From Planctomycetaceae bacterium (GTDB taxonomy: Bacteria > Planctomycetota > Planctomycetia > Pirellulales > Pirellulaceae), in the NCBI GenBank assembly GCA_020638995.1, contig JACKHM010000001.1, positions 434,001-498,000 on the forward strand: a stretch of 64,000 bases of DNA, written 5' to 3'. The notes beneath the pieces were generated by a model, which made no database searches, had not been told where the DNA came from, and saw only the letters and a list, made by a program, of their open reading frames with translations. Position 1 is the stretch's first letter. Each line of letters starts with the position of its first letter. Shown here one piece after another: positions 54,452 to 62,074 of this stretch. A program made the position numbers and the translations under genes.

Positions 54452-55072
54452 CCCCGCGATGAAAGCGGTTCCTGTTCACTTCCTTACGCACGCGGTACGC
54501 GCCAACGACTTCATCCCAGACAATACTGGCCTGAATTCACTTGCTCCGCAGAGAAATCCGGAGCCATCTCGGCCGAGAGTTTGCCTAGCGACTCGCGTCA
54601 AAACCAAGTTTTCAAAGAACAGAGTGCTCGGCTGAGTTTTTTGACCGTACGCCCACAGATAACAAGCAACGAAATCCCGAAGTTCCAGCGCGCGCACCCC
54701 TCGACAAACTCAGGTCGTTCATCCTGCTTGCCGCCCATCGGAGTACAACGCCAAACTCCGTAAAAACCTTTGTATTCATGTAGCCATCAACGGCTGATGC
54801 CAAACTCTGTGACAACAAGTTTGTGGATTCTGGCCAACAAGTTTGTTGAAAATGACAACAACTTTGTAGAACACCATATTGGTGTGCGACATAAAGGTCG
54901 TCACGACCGCCCCGACAGCATACCGACTTGCGACTCGCTCGGACACAAAGTCTGTCAAGGTTCGGACACAAAGGTTGTCAAACGGGCGGGTTTGAGACAA
55001 AAAGATTGGCAACGGTATAACGAGTTCGCCAGTTAGGAACTCACACTTCGTCCCCTACTCAATCACGCCGAG
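54452..55072. other. Gap carrying the 17-bp repeat array
   Basis: No gene is supported. Between 54810 and 55011 lies an array of short repeats in two opposed groups, listed separately. A CCAAACTC.GT element occurs twice (54751 and 54801), 50 bp apart. Confidence 0.5.
54810..55011. repeat. Array of 17-bp repeats in two opposed groups
   Basis: Three units read on the plus strand start at 54810, 54832 and 54853 (TGACAACAAGTTTGTGG, GGCCAACAAGTTTGTTG, TGACAACAACTTTGTAG). They have 21-22 bp spacing, two helical turns. Three more occur inverted at 54941, 54964 and 54995 (GGACACAAAGTCTGTCA, GGACACAAAGGTTGTCA, AGACAAAAAGATTGGCA). A seventh, weaker inverted unit is at 54887. Such a pattern fits multiple protein-binding sites, for example transposase sites at Tn7/Mu-type ends, or an operator. 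Confidence 0.65.
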
Positions 55073-56599
55073 TTAGTACTGCAATTGTGCGTTGTGCATG
55101 CGAGTTCCCAGCAGCAAGCCGTAGTTGGTTGCGTGCAAAGTATCATCCTGCTGAGTTTCTGGATGGGTATACTTGATCGCGCGTTGCTGATCATCGTACT
55201 CCGCGACCTCACATGCAAATTCATCGAGGTAGTTACCAACGTCTGGGACGCGCGGTAGGACAATCATTTTCTTTTTTATTCGACTGAACACGCCACCGAT
55301 CGTCGCCGAACGATTCACAGTCCATTTAACCAATGCACCATCGCGGAACGGGTCGTGGTCTGCGGCGGAATATAGAATCGCAAACAAGGGGATCTGCCAC
55401 CCTAATCGATCGAGGAGCAAACGATTGTAAACATGCCCATTTCCGCCGCCATCGGCCGCAATTGAACACACCTGAAAACGCGAACATCGTTCAGCAACTT
55501 CTGTTAGGATGCGATCCGGCTCTTCGCGACCTGGAAAATGAGCAATGTGGCAGATTTGGAACACGTAGTCGTGCCTCATAAATCCGATTACGACGACGGT
55601 ACGTGAAACTCCACCGCCGCCCCAGTCGATGCCAGCAACTAGCTTCCTTTGTCCCTCGAACGGGACTTGAGAATGGTCTTGAGCCATCGCAGTATCTTCA
55701 CAGCAAGCTTCCATCTCAGCGCGTGTGACGATGTGATCACCCAAAGCCGAGGGCAAGCCCAAGACTTCATTCTTGAAGCGTGCCGGATCGTACACTCGCT
55801 GACGCTCTAGAATTTCGTCATAGTTCAGCCACGGAACCATGAGGTGGTTTATCCAGAATCCATCCCCCCAGACCGATGTCGGGTTGCGAGGAACCCAGCA
55901 ACCCTGAGTCGGGTCGAGTGGCGATTCACACTTGGAGCAGATCGCGCATTTGGCACCCAAGCACAGTTCATCAAGAATCACGGTTCGCTCGCACTTCTGA
56001 CAAGGAACCGCCCATTCGTTTGCGGTTGACTGGCTGAATACAGTAGACAGATGGTTGTCGATCGACTTCGGTGTCCCAGTGAGAATCGTACGACCGTCTC
56101 GCGAATGAGAGAGCGTTTCTTGCAGAACAGGCAAGTCACCCGCTGCAACATCTTGGAACTCATCAACCAAAAGAAGGTCAGCAGAAATGCCGCGTGCGGC
56201 GTCCGCAGAGTGATAGGCGGCTCTGACGAATACACGAGAGTCATTTGCAAATCGCATACTCATGACTTGCGGCTTACGCGCGCCCTGTCCAGACAACACG
56301 CGCCGAATGATCGGGCTCTGGTCTATCGAGGGAAGAAGTCGTACGTTGCTGAACACTCGTGCCTGCTCTACACGTGGCGAGACGAACAGAATCTGGATGC
56401 CTGGTTTTGTACACGCCTCAAAGATGATCGTATTCACGAGAAACGTGCTCTTTTCGGTTTGCCGAGAGCACCGCAATACGAGATTGCGTCTCGAAGAGGC
56501 GTATATCTCGGGAAGAAAGGGACGCCCTTGGAACGAAATCAGTTGACGATTGAGGTAGACGAAGCTACGGCAGAAATTAACTTTCTTCATCTTCGCCAT
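55073..56599 (-). CDS. Phage terminase large subunit-like protein
   Basis: The roughly 508-residue protein has a terminase ATPase-nuclease layout. The ATPase starts at RCSRQTEKSTFLVNTII, a Walker A in which the usual Gly before Lys is Glu, with LLLVDEFQDV as Walker B. The nuclease (RNase H fold) part shows VAGIDWGGGGVSRT, SIAADGGGNGHVYNRL and DDTLHATNYGLL. A CQKCERTV/CSKCESP pair in the middle may bind zinc. It would cut and package phage DNA; here portal and capsid genes are absent. It overlaps the small gene at 56577. The start is uncertain (56590-56611). Confidence 0.7.
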   Translation of the reverse strand: MAKMKKVNFCRSFVYLNRQLISFQGRPFLPEIYASSRRNLVLRCSRQTEKSTFLVNTIIFEACTKPGIQILFVSPRVEQARVFSNVRLLPSIDQSPIIRRVLSGQGARKPQVMSMRFANDSRVFVRAAYHSADAARGISADLLLVDEFQDVAAGDLPVLQETLSHSRDGRTILTGTPKSIDNHLSTVFSQSTANEWAVPCQKCERTVILDELCLGAKCAICSKCESPLDPTQGCWVPRNPTSVWGDGFWINHLMVPWLNYDEILERQRVYDPARFKNEVLGLPSALGDHIVTRAEMEACCEDTAMAQDHSQVPFEGQRKLVAGIDWGGGGVSRTVVVIGFMRHDYVFQICHIAHFPGREEPDRILTEVAERCSRFQVCSIAADGGGNGHVYNRLLLDRLGWQIPLFAILYSAADHDPFRDGALVKWTVNRSATIGGVFSRIKKKMIVLPRVPDVGNYLDEFACEVAEYDDQQRAIKYTHPETQQDDTLHATNYGLLLGTRMHNAQLQY

Positions 56600-57008
56600 C
56601 CGTAGCATCATTCATCAACATCTCAACTTGCTCATCTGTCAGCAGAGATTCGACCATGCTGATCATTTCTGGGTTCTGACGTAGAATTTCCAGCACGTTA
56701 TCATTGTCGAGAGTCTGAGCCGGTCGTGCACTCTTCGCCTTTTGGTGGTAGCCAAGAATCGTCGAATAGACGCCACGAATCGAATTCGCCTGGGCGGTAG
56801 TGAGCACTCCCATTGCGACCAAGCCCGGCATCTTACTCAGGGCATTCAGACAATCTTCGTCGGATGCAATGGCCTGCCGGCTACTACGGTTGGCCTTGTC
56901 GCGACGTTTTCGTTGATCGTCGGACCGTGTTTTGTCGGACTTGGTGGGCCTGACTTTTTTTCGTCTTGGCTCATTTTCATCTGGCGTCGACGGGATCATA
57001 TCTGACAT
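56577..57008 (-). CDS. Small protein upstream of the terminase, possible small subunit
   Basis: The 143-residue protein is very charged at the N terminus (EPRRKKVRPTKSDKTRSDDQ). A helical part follows (LSKMPGLVAMGVLTTAQANS), then an acidic C terminus (NDATDGEDEES). Its last codons overlap the terminase gene, which is the usual place for the DNA-binding small terminase subunit. No helix-turn-helix is obvious, so the role is by position only. Confidence 0.5.
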   Translation of the reverse strand: MSDMIPSTPDENEPRRKKVRPTKSDKTRSDDQRKRRDKANRSSRQAIASDEDCLNALSKMPGLVAMGVLTTAQANSIRGVYSTILGYHQKAKSARPAQTLDNDNVLEILRQNPEMISMVESLLTDEQVEMLMNDATDGEDEES

Positions 57009-57199
57009 TGTTCTTCACTCCATTGAAGTCGAGGTTCGTAAACAACTATCTTGAATTGGCACTTTGTTCAGCACGCTCGCGTCCCGCGATGGTTACCGGG
57101 GGCGCTATGCAATGGCCTACCTGAATTGGCTTTGCGAAGATTCCATTTCCTCGGTTCAGCATCGATTTCGTTTTGCAAAAACTAATGATTTAGAGGCAC

Positions 57200-58069
57200 C
57201 TAAGTCAGCTTCCGATTGACAAGACGGTGGGTATCAAGTCCAGCGAGCAATGCGCTAGATTTGGAATGTTCTCGCGCCGCACAAATTTTCGTGATCATGG
57301 ACGAAGCCGTCTTCTGGCGATTCAGACCTATCCGGTCAGCGAGTTCAAGAGCCCGTAGCTCTGGTCTCGCCAAGACCGTGTTGATCGCAAGAAACCACTT
57401 GACCAGTGGCAGTGGCGACCGCTCCATCACGGTGCCTGAACGTACTCCGTGTTGATGTTTGCATCCGGCACACTGCCATCGCTGCCGTGATTCAAGCCAA
57501 CAACCACGGCTAGAGCCACAGCGCGAACAGCTCCAACCCGGCTGCTCAAACCGTCGTTTCAGCCAATCAGCACATTGCGACTCCGTCGCGAATTCGACTT
57601 CAAACGAAGTACTGCGATCATTGGGACTTCTTAACTCTTTGCTATCCTGAAGTCTTTGGAGCGCCGCGAAGAAACCCCGTTCGTGCATTCGACGGTATCG
57701 GCAGAATCGCTCTAGCGTTTCTGTCGCCACGGCCGCCGACAAGACCGCGTCGTCATCACCGTGTGAATCGGAAGTATTCACGGTCAGCAAACTAGCAAGC
57801 TCAGAAGCTCCGTGCCGTAGTACCGCTCCCTCCGTCTGTTCACTGAATTCCATCATCGCAGCGTGTCGTGCCATCTCATCGACAAGAACCTCTTCGACGG
57901 TGGTGGCCGGTTCAAGCTCCCGTCGCAGACGTTCGCGGTAATATTCAACGCGTTTGCCTTGCAGGGCCTTTGGCAGCAGCTTTTTGGAAGTCAGGCCGTG
58001 TTGCATAGCGTTTGAGCGGGAAGCGTTAACTCCTTCGCCACCAGTATCCACAGTATTTTGGGCTTGCAT
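57200..58069 (-). CDS. NAxxHGL-domain protein fused to an IS1595-type zinc ribbon
   Basis: The 289-residue protein joins two parts. The first is a domain common in planctomycete and phage-like loci, marked by RSNAMQHGLTSKKLLP and a helical stretch EPATTVEEVLVDEMARHAA. From about residue 170 a zinc ribbon follows (CADWLKRRFEQPGWSCSRCG ... RWQCAGCKHQHGVRSGTVM) like the N terminus of IS1595-type transposases, with a helical tail (WFLAINTVLARPELRALELA). The catalytic transposase core is missing. It is divergent from the repressor at 58251 with operators between them. The function is unknown. Confidence 0.6.
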   Translation of the reverse strand: MQAQNTVDTGGEGVNASRSNAMQHGLTSKKLLPKALQGKRVEYYRERLRRELEPATTVEEVLVDEMARHAAMMEFSEQTEGAVLRHGASELASLLTVNTSDSHGDDDAVLSAAVATETLERFCRYRRMHERGFFAALQRLQDSKELRSPNDRSTSFEVEFATESQCADWLKRRFEQPGWSCSRCGSSRGCWLESRQRWQCAGCKHQHGVRSGTVMERSPLPLVKWFLAINTVLARPELRALELADRIGLNRQKTASSMITKICAAREHSKSSALLAGLDTHRLVNRKLT

Positions 58070-58120
58070 TTTTTATCGGCTCGTGCTTTCAGAGTGACAT
58101 TTGAACAAGGCGATCAGTTA

Positions 58121-58138
58121 GAGTACCCCAGGGTACCC
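58121..58138. promoter_or_regulatory. Repressor operator 1
   Basis: GAGTACCCCAGGGTACCC contains GTACCC-CA-GGGTAC, a 14-bp palindrome with a 2-bp centre, between the divergent genes at 57200 and 58251. Confidence 0.55.
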
Positions 58139-58200
58139 TTCTAAGTAAATAGGAGTTTTCTCGCTCCTAAGTTCCCACCCTGGATGCAAAGGAGAATCAC

Positions 58201-58218
58201 GGGTACCATCGAGTACCC
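58201..58218. promoter_or_regulatory. Repressor operator 2
   Basis: GGGTAC-N6-GTACCC is a second arrangement of the same half-sites, 78 bp from the first and 33 bp before the repressor start. A third inverted repeat (TAGGAG/CTCCTA) lies between the two at 58150-58169. Confidence 0.55.
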
Positions 58219-58250
58219 CAATTTCAAATAAGTTCCTTTAGGGGACATGT

Positions 58251-58901
58251 GTGGAAAAGTCGAAACTTAGCCCAGAACTACAGGCTCGCCACGAACGCCT
58301 TGCTCAAGTCATCGGACGGCTAACCGAACGCGGTCAGACGCAACGTCAGATTGCGTCCTCGCTAAACGTTCCTGCCCAGTACCTCAGCGACGTAAAGAAC
58401 GGCCAGCGCACGATAACCGAGCCCTTTGCCAGGCGGATTGCTGACGTCTATAAGGTCAGTTTTTCCTGGCTGATGGATGGTGAAGGCCAAGAATCCATAC
58501 CGCAATTCAGCGCCGCCCCAGGCACGACGACCTCCGGAGTAACCTTGCCGGTTCTCACATTGCCGGTCGAAGGCGACCCAGCGGTATCTCCAGATTGGGA
58601 TGGTAGCCAGATCATCGTGGCTGGAGCCGCCGCTGCTATCGCCTCATCTGCTAAGTGGCCTTATGTCCTCCGCTATGATGGTGATGACGGTAAGGGGCGA
58701 CTCGAAACTGGCGACCTCCTCCTGGTAACCGAGACGGGCGATAATCAAGGCGAACTCATGATCGTCAAGGTTCGCGGGTCGCTACGGATAGCCCGGAATG
58801 TCGACGGTGATTGGCACTCACTTCAAGGCCGGCAGCGTCCGCTAACAAATTTGGACTTTGTCGGATTGGTCCGAGGAATGGTGTGGGCACCGTTTCGGTG
58901 A
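58251..58901 (+). CDS. CI-like XRE repressor with S24-like C-terminal domain
   Basis: The 216-residue protein has an XRE helix-turn-helix at about residues 15-70 (TQRQIASSLNVPAQYLSDVK). A C-terminal half resembles S24/LexA repressors (RLETGDLLLV, GELMIVKV, LVRGMVWA). The usual catalytic Ser (in GDSM-type sequence) is replaced here by YDGDDGKGR, and the expected Lys of the KR pair is absent (SLRIARN). So it probably does not self-cleave. GTG start at 58251 with AGGGG upstream. It faces the gene at 57200 with GTACCC operators between, the layout of a lysogeny switch. Confidence 0.78.
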   Translation: MEKSKLSPELQARHERLAQVIGRLTERGQTQRQIASSLNVPAQYLSDVKNGQRTITEPFARRIADVYKVSFSWLMDGEGQESIPQFSAAPGTTTSGVTLPVLTLPVEGDPAVSPDWDGSQIIVAGAAAAIASSAKWPYVLRYDGDDGKGRLETGDLLLVTETGDNQGELMIVKVRGSLRIARNVDGDWHSLQGRQRPLTNLDFVGLVRGMVWAPFR

Positions 58902-58997
58902 TTTGGCACGGCAACCAGTCGCGCAGGCACCCGCCATGAGCTACGTCGTGACGGTCGACTAACCCCTCGTCGGCGTCTGTGGATTCCAGAAACTTGG

Positions 58998-59085
58998 CCG
59001 ACCTTCAAATGTCAATGGCTGTCGTACTTTTGGCGTCGAGCGTTGCACGAATTTTGGCCAACTTGAATCGGACTCTCGCCATTTG
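58998..59085. repeat. 88-bp dispersed repeat, copy 2
   Basis: The partner of 53143-53230, in the same orientation and with the same length. The two copies bracket the transposase, the array, the terminase and the repressor. Confidence 0.6.
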
Positions 59086-59393
59086 GGACCAGCGGGCGGA
59101 ATGCCAGCGGTTTCAGCGGCTGACCGATCGGCACGAATTTGAGACGTTCGCCGAGATGAAGAATCGTGTTCGGGCCGCAACGCGGTCTCCTAATGACGGC
59201 CTTTTGCGTGGAGTAGCCGAGGAGAATACAACCGGTCTCCGCTCGTCCCGAATCAGAAGGCCTCCCCAACTTCTGTGGTGTCTACGCACTGTAATTTGAG
59301 CATATCAAGGCGAATTTCACGAGTTAAATCGATATTTCGACACATTGGAGCAAGCTCTCGACCCGCGTTGACTAAAATGTGCATTGTCGTCAC

Positions 59394-59411
59394 AAAGTCA
59401 ACATTGACTTT
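59394..59411 (+). promoter_or_regulatory. Operator overlapping the XRE-peptidase promoter
   Basis: AAAGTCAACATTGACTTT is an 18-bp sequence with perfect 8-bp arms and a 2-bp centre. It covers the -35 element. A dimeric XRE protein binding here would shut off its own gene. Confidence 0.6.
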
Positions 59412-59432
59412 TCCCTGCGTATGTGTGATACT
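59404..59432 (+). promoter_or_regulatory. Promoter with leaderless start
   Basis: TTGACT (59404-59409), a 17-bp spacer, GATACT (59427-59432), and then the ATG only 6 bp after the -10 hexamer. Transcription would begin at or next to the start codon. Confidence 0.6.
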
Positions 59433-59438
59433 GTCAAC

Positions 59439-60632
59439 ATGATTGGTGATCGAATCAAACAAGCGCGACTAGCGATTGGAGCAACCTTAGAGGAAATCGC
59501 ATCTGCGATGACGGATGCGGGTACGCCAATTACAAAAGCCGGACTCTCCAAGTACGAGAAGAACAAGAGCATACCGAGCCAGACTTTCCTAATGTCGTTG
59601 GCAAGACATCTGAAGGTCAAACCGTCTTTCTTCATCACCGAGCCAGAATACGAAATTCGTTGGCATGCATTTCGTAAACAAACAAAGATGCCGAAGAGAT
59701 TTCAGGGGCACGTCAAAGCAAGTGCCCAGTGTAAGGTCGAAGCGCAGCTTTGGCTGACTTCAATATTACATCCAGATGAGAAACCTTGTTTTCCAGAACC
59801 CATCGCCGTAAGGAATTTCGAGCAAGTCGAAAAGGCGGCTGTCAGTTTGCGAGACGTTTGGAAACTGCAAGACCGGACGATTGGATGCTTAGTTGAGTTG
59901 GCTGAGTCAAACGGTGTAATTGTTGTCGAGCACACCGGAATTGAACGAGATAGAGAGTTCGACGGGCTAAGCGGAATTGTTAACGATCATTTTCCTGTTG
60001 CTGTTATTTCGACATCTGGTTCCGATGATCGCATTCGCTATACGCTGGCTCATGAGCTGGGGCACCTTGCGATGAACTGTAGTGGCATCGACGAAAAGGA
60101 AGAGGAAGGTTTAGCCCATCGGTTTGCCTCTGCATTCATCGTACCTGAGCAGGTAATGCGCAAAGAGCTGGGCGACAAACGAAGAAACGTTGCACTCAGA
60201 GAGTTCGCCGTACTGAAACAAAAGCATGGGTTAAGCATGCAGAGTTTGGTCCGTCGAGCTCGTGATTTGGACATTATTTCCCACGCGCATTACACATCTC
60301 TTTTTCGGCAGTTCTCGAGTCTGGGGTGGCGGAAGAAAGAACCAGTCGACTTCAAAAGTGGCGAGAAGCCCACTCGATTGCTACAAATGGTTCTTCGTGC
60401 ATTGGCCGAAGGTATCGTTAGCGAACAGAGAGCGGAACACTTGCTTCCCGGTAGTGTCAGTCAGGGGCAACTAAGCAGTCAACACTTCAATGCCTATGAG
60501 CTCAGAAGAATGACGCTGGAACAGAGGGCGACAGTGCTTGAGGCAGCCGCGAGCGAAGCGGCAGTTGACTACATCGCTGATGCCGAACTAACGGATTTCG
60601 AAGCATTCAGCGAGGATGATTTGTATGCCTGA
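59439..60632 (+). CDS. XRE-family regulator with ImmA/IrrE metallopeptidase domain
   Basis: The 397-residue protein starts with an XRE helix-turn-helix (residues 1-60, IKQARLAIGATLEEIASAM; KAGLSKYEKNKSIPS). A peptidase domain with the zinc motif HELGHLAMN and a downstream acidic ligand (EEEGLAHRFASAFIVP) follows, as in ImmA/IrrE proteins of COG2856. The C-terminal 100 residues are helical and probably protein-binding. The family regulates repressors by proteolysis or acts as an antitoxin. Its stop overlaps the MazF-like start by 8 bp, so the two are coupled. The start is ATG 59439 by promoter position; the frame extends to 59379. Confidence 0.85.
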   Translation: MIGDRIKQARLAIGATLEEIASAMTDAGTPITKAGLSKYEKNKSIPSQTFLMSLARHLKVKPSFFITEPEYEIRWHAFRKQTKMPKRFQGHVKASAQCKVEAQLWLTSILHPDEKPCFPEPIAVRNFEQVEKAAVSLRDVWKLQDRTIGCLVELAESNGVIVVEHTGIERDREFDGLSGIVNDHFPVAVISTSGSDDRIRYTLAHELGHLAMNCSGIDEKEEEGLAHRFASAFIVPEQVMRKELGDKRRNVALREFAVLKQKHGLSMQSLVRRARDLDIISHAHYTSLFRQFSSLGWRKKEPVDFKSGEKPTRLLQMVLRALAEGIVSEQRAEHLLPGSVSQGQLSSQHFNAYELRRMTLEQRATVLEAAASEAAVDYIADAELTDFEAFSEDDLYA

Positions 60633-60990
60633 GACTGGTAGCTACCCGTTGCGAGGGGAAGTGTGGCACGTCAGCTTTGATCCTTCAGTTGGCGCCGAAA
60701 TCAAGAAAATCAGACCTTCGGTTGTGTTGAGTGAAAATGCGATCGGAAAACTCCCGCTTCGAATCGTCGTACCGATAACGGATTGGAAAGACTCATTCGA
60801 AAAGTATCCCTGGTTTGTAAAGATAGATCTGAATCCCACCAACGGCCTGACGAAGGCATCCGGCGCAGACGCATTCCAAGTGAAGTCCCTCTCCACCAAT
60901 CGTTTTGTTAAGAAACTTGGATCGTTGACAGATTCCCAACTCGACAATATCGCATCTGCAATTGCCCTCTGCGTCGGCACTCCCGTATGA
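60625..60990 (+). CDS. MazF/PemK-like toxin
   Basis: The 121-residue protein has the MazF/PemK fold marks: LRGEVWHVSFDPSVGAEIKK with IRPSVVLS, VVPITDW, and FQVKSLSTNRFVKKLGSLTD. These are the RNA-binding and dimer surfaces of mRNA-cleaving toxins. No separate MazE/AbrB-type antitoxin gene is nearby. The upstream XRE-peptidase gene overlaps it by 8 bp and is the natural antitoxin candidate. ATG at 60625 is inside the last codons of that gene; another ATG at 60616 is less likely. Confidence 0.82.
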   Translation: MPETGSYPLRGEVWHVSFDPSVGAEIKKIRPSVVLSENAIGKLPLRIVVPITDWKDSFEKYPWFVKIDLNPTNGLTKASGADAFQVKSLSTNRFVKKLGSLTDSQLDNIASAIALCVGTPV

Positions 60991-61006
60991 ATGAGAATTC
61001 GAGATA

Positions 61007-62074
61007 GTGAAAGAATACACACCAATCCTGAAGGGCAAACGCGGCGAATTCACGGCCTTGCAACATTTGGGGCGCCACGCAATCGACCGAACGTTTCCGA
61101 TCATAGAGATACCTCCGATACCAACGAGATATGACGAGAAAGAAGTCGGCGTTCCGGTTGGCCCCATTAGGACCTTTGACGAACATGTCGAGATGTTCGT
61201 GAGGAACTGCCAAAAGATTCAAACCGATTTTGAATTTGGCATCGACTTCTCTCATATTAGCGCGAACCCAAGAGTGTTCGGTAAGAGCACGGTCGATTAT
61301 GTTTTTACGAAGTGTTATGAAGCAGGTCTAACCGCTGTCCCGGTTTTGGGGTTGAACGAGGAATTCGATCATGAAGCGAACTTAATCGAGCAGATATCCG
61401 ACAAGAACATAGGAGCAGTAGTCAGAATCCATCGCGAAGATTGTCGGTTTCCCACAGCAATAAACAACAAACTACAAATCCTTGCGCAAACGGCAAAGCG
61501 AAGCTTAAATGAACTGTCGGTTGTTTTTGATTTTGGGCAAATTACGCGCGGGGATATTGAAGAAGTCATTGCGGAGTGCGAGCAACTCGAGACTGAACTT
61601 CCAATCCACGAGTTTAAGTCCGCATCAATTGTTGCAACTTCGATGCCCGATTCTGCGACTCTCGGCATGAAAGCATTTACGACCGATTCTATTCCTCGAC
61701 TAGAGTGGCAACTTTGGAAGAGGCTGAATGCGTCTACTCTTGCGTTCGGTGATTATGGAGTCACCAATCCAGCCTACTTAGATATCGACTTCAGGCTTAT
61801 TACGCTTGGCGGCAAGATTCGATACACAACTTCGGACTGCTGGGTAATTGTCAAAGGTATGAAGCTGAAGGATAACGGCGATCAATTCCACAAGCTTGCC
61901 CGGATTCTAGAGTCGAAGAAGGTCTGTGAGAATTCTCAGTACTCTTGGGGCGACAGACGAATTCGTGAATGTGCTGCGAACAAGTCACGGTCGGGATCAC
62001 TTGAAACTTGGCTTGCAATCACGACGAATCATCACGTGACCCTTGTTTCTAGGCAGCTCGCCACCGCTGCCTGA
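61007..62074 (+). CDS. T4 beta-family protein (PF14350-like)
   Basis: The 355-residue protein resembles the beta family named after a phage T4 protein (MKEYTPILKGKRGEFTALQH at the start and KPIxEIPPIP-like RTFPIIEIPPIP). It has a central FGIDFSHI/VPVLGL region and late YVIVKG-like strands (DCWVIVKGMKLKDNGDQFHKL). Family members often lie beside sce7726-type proteins and are suspected of acting in phage defence; the reaction is unknown. It begins with a GTG 16 bp after the toxin stop, in the same direction. The assignment is from memory of family features, not a search. Confidence 0.65.
   Translation: MKEYTPILKGKRGEFTALQHLGRHAIDRTFPIIEIPPIPTRYDEKEVGVPVGPIRTFDEHVEMFVRNCQKIQTDFEFGIDFSHISANPRVFGKSTVDYVFTKCYEAGLTAVPVLGLNEEFDHEANLIEQISDKNIGAVVRIHREDCRFPTAINNKLQILAQTAKRSLNELSVVFDFGQITRGDIEEVIAECEQLETELPIHEFKSASIVATSMPDSATLGMKAFTTDSIPRLEWQLWKRLNASTLAFGDYGVTNPAYLDIDFRLITLGGKIRYTTSDCWVIVKGMKLKDNGDQFHKLARILESKKVCENSQYSWGDRRIRECAANKSRSGSLETWLAITTNHHVTLVSRQLATAA

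Larger units (their letters stand above)
58902..59438. other. Gap with the second 88-bp repeat and the promoter of the XRE-peptidase gene
   Basis: No gene is supported apart from random frames. Holds the repeat at 58998-59085 and, at the right end, the promoter and operator of the gene at 59439. Confidence 0.5.
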
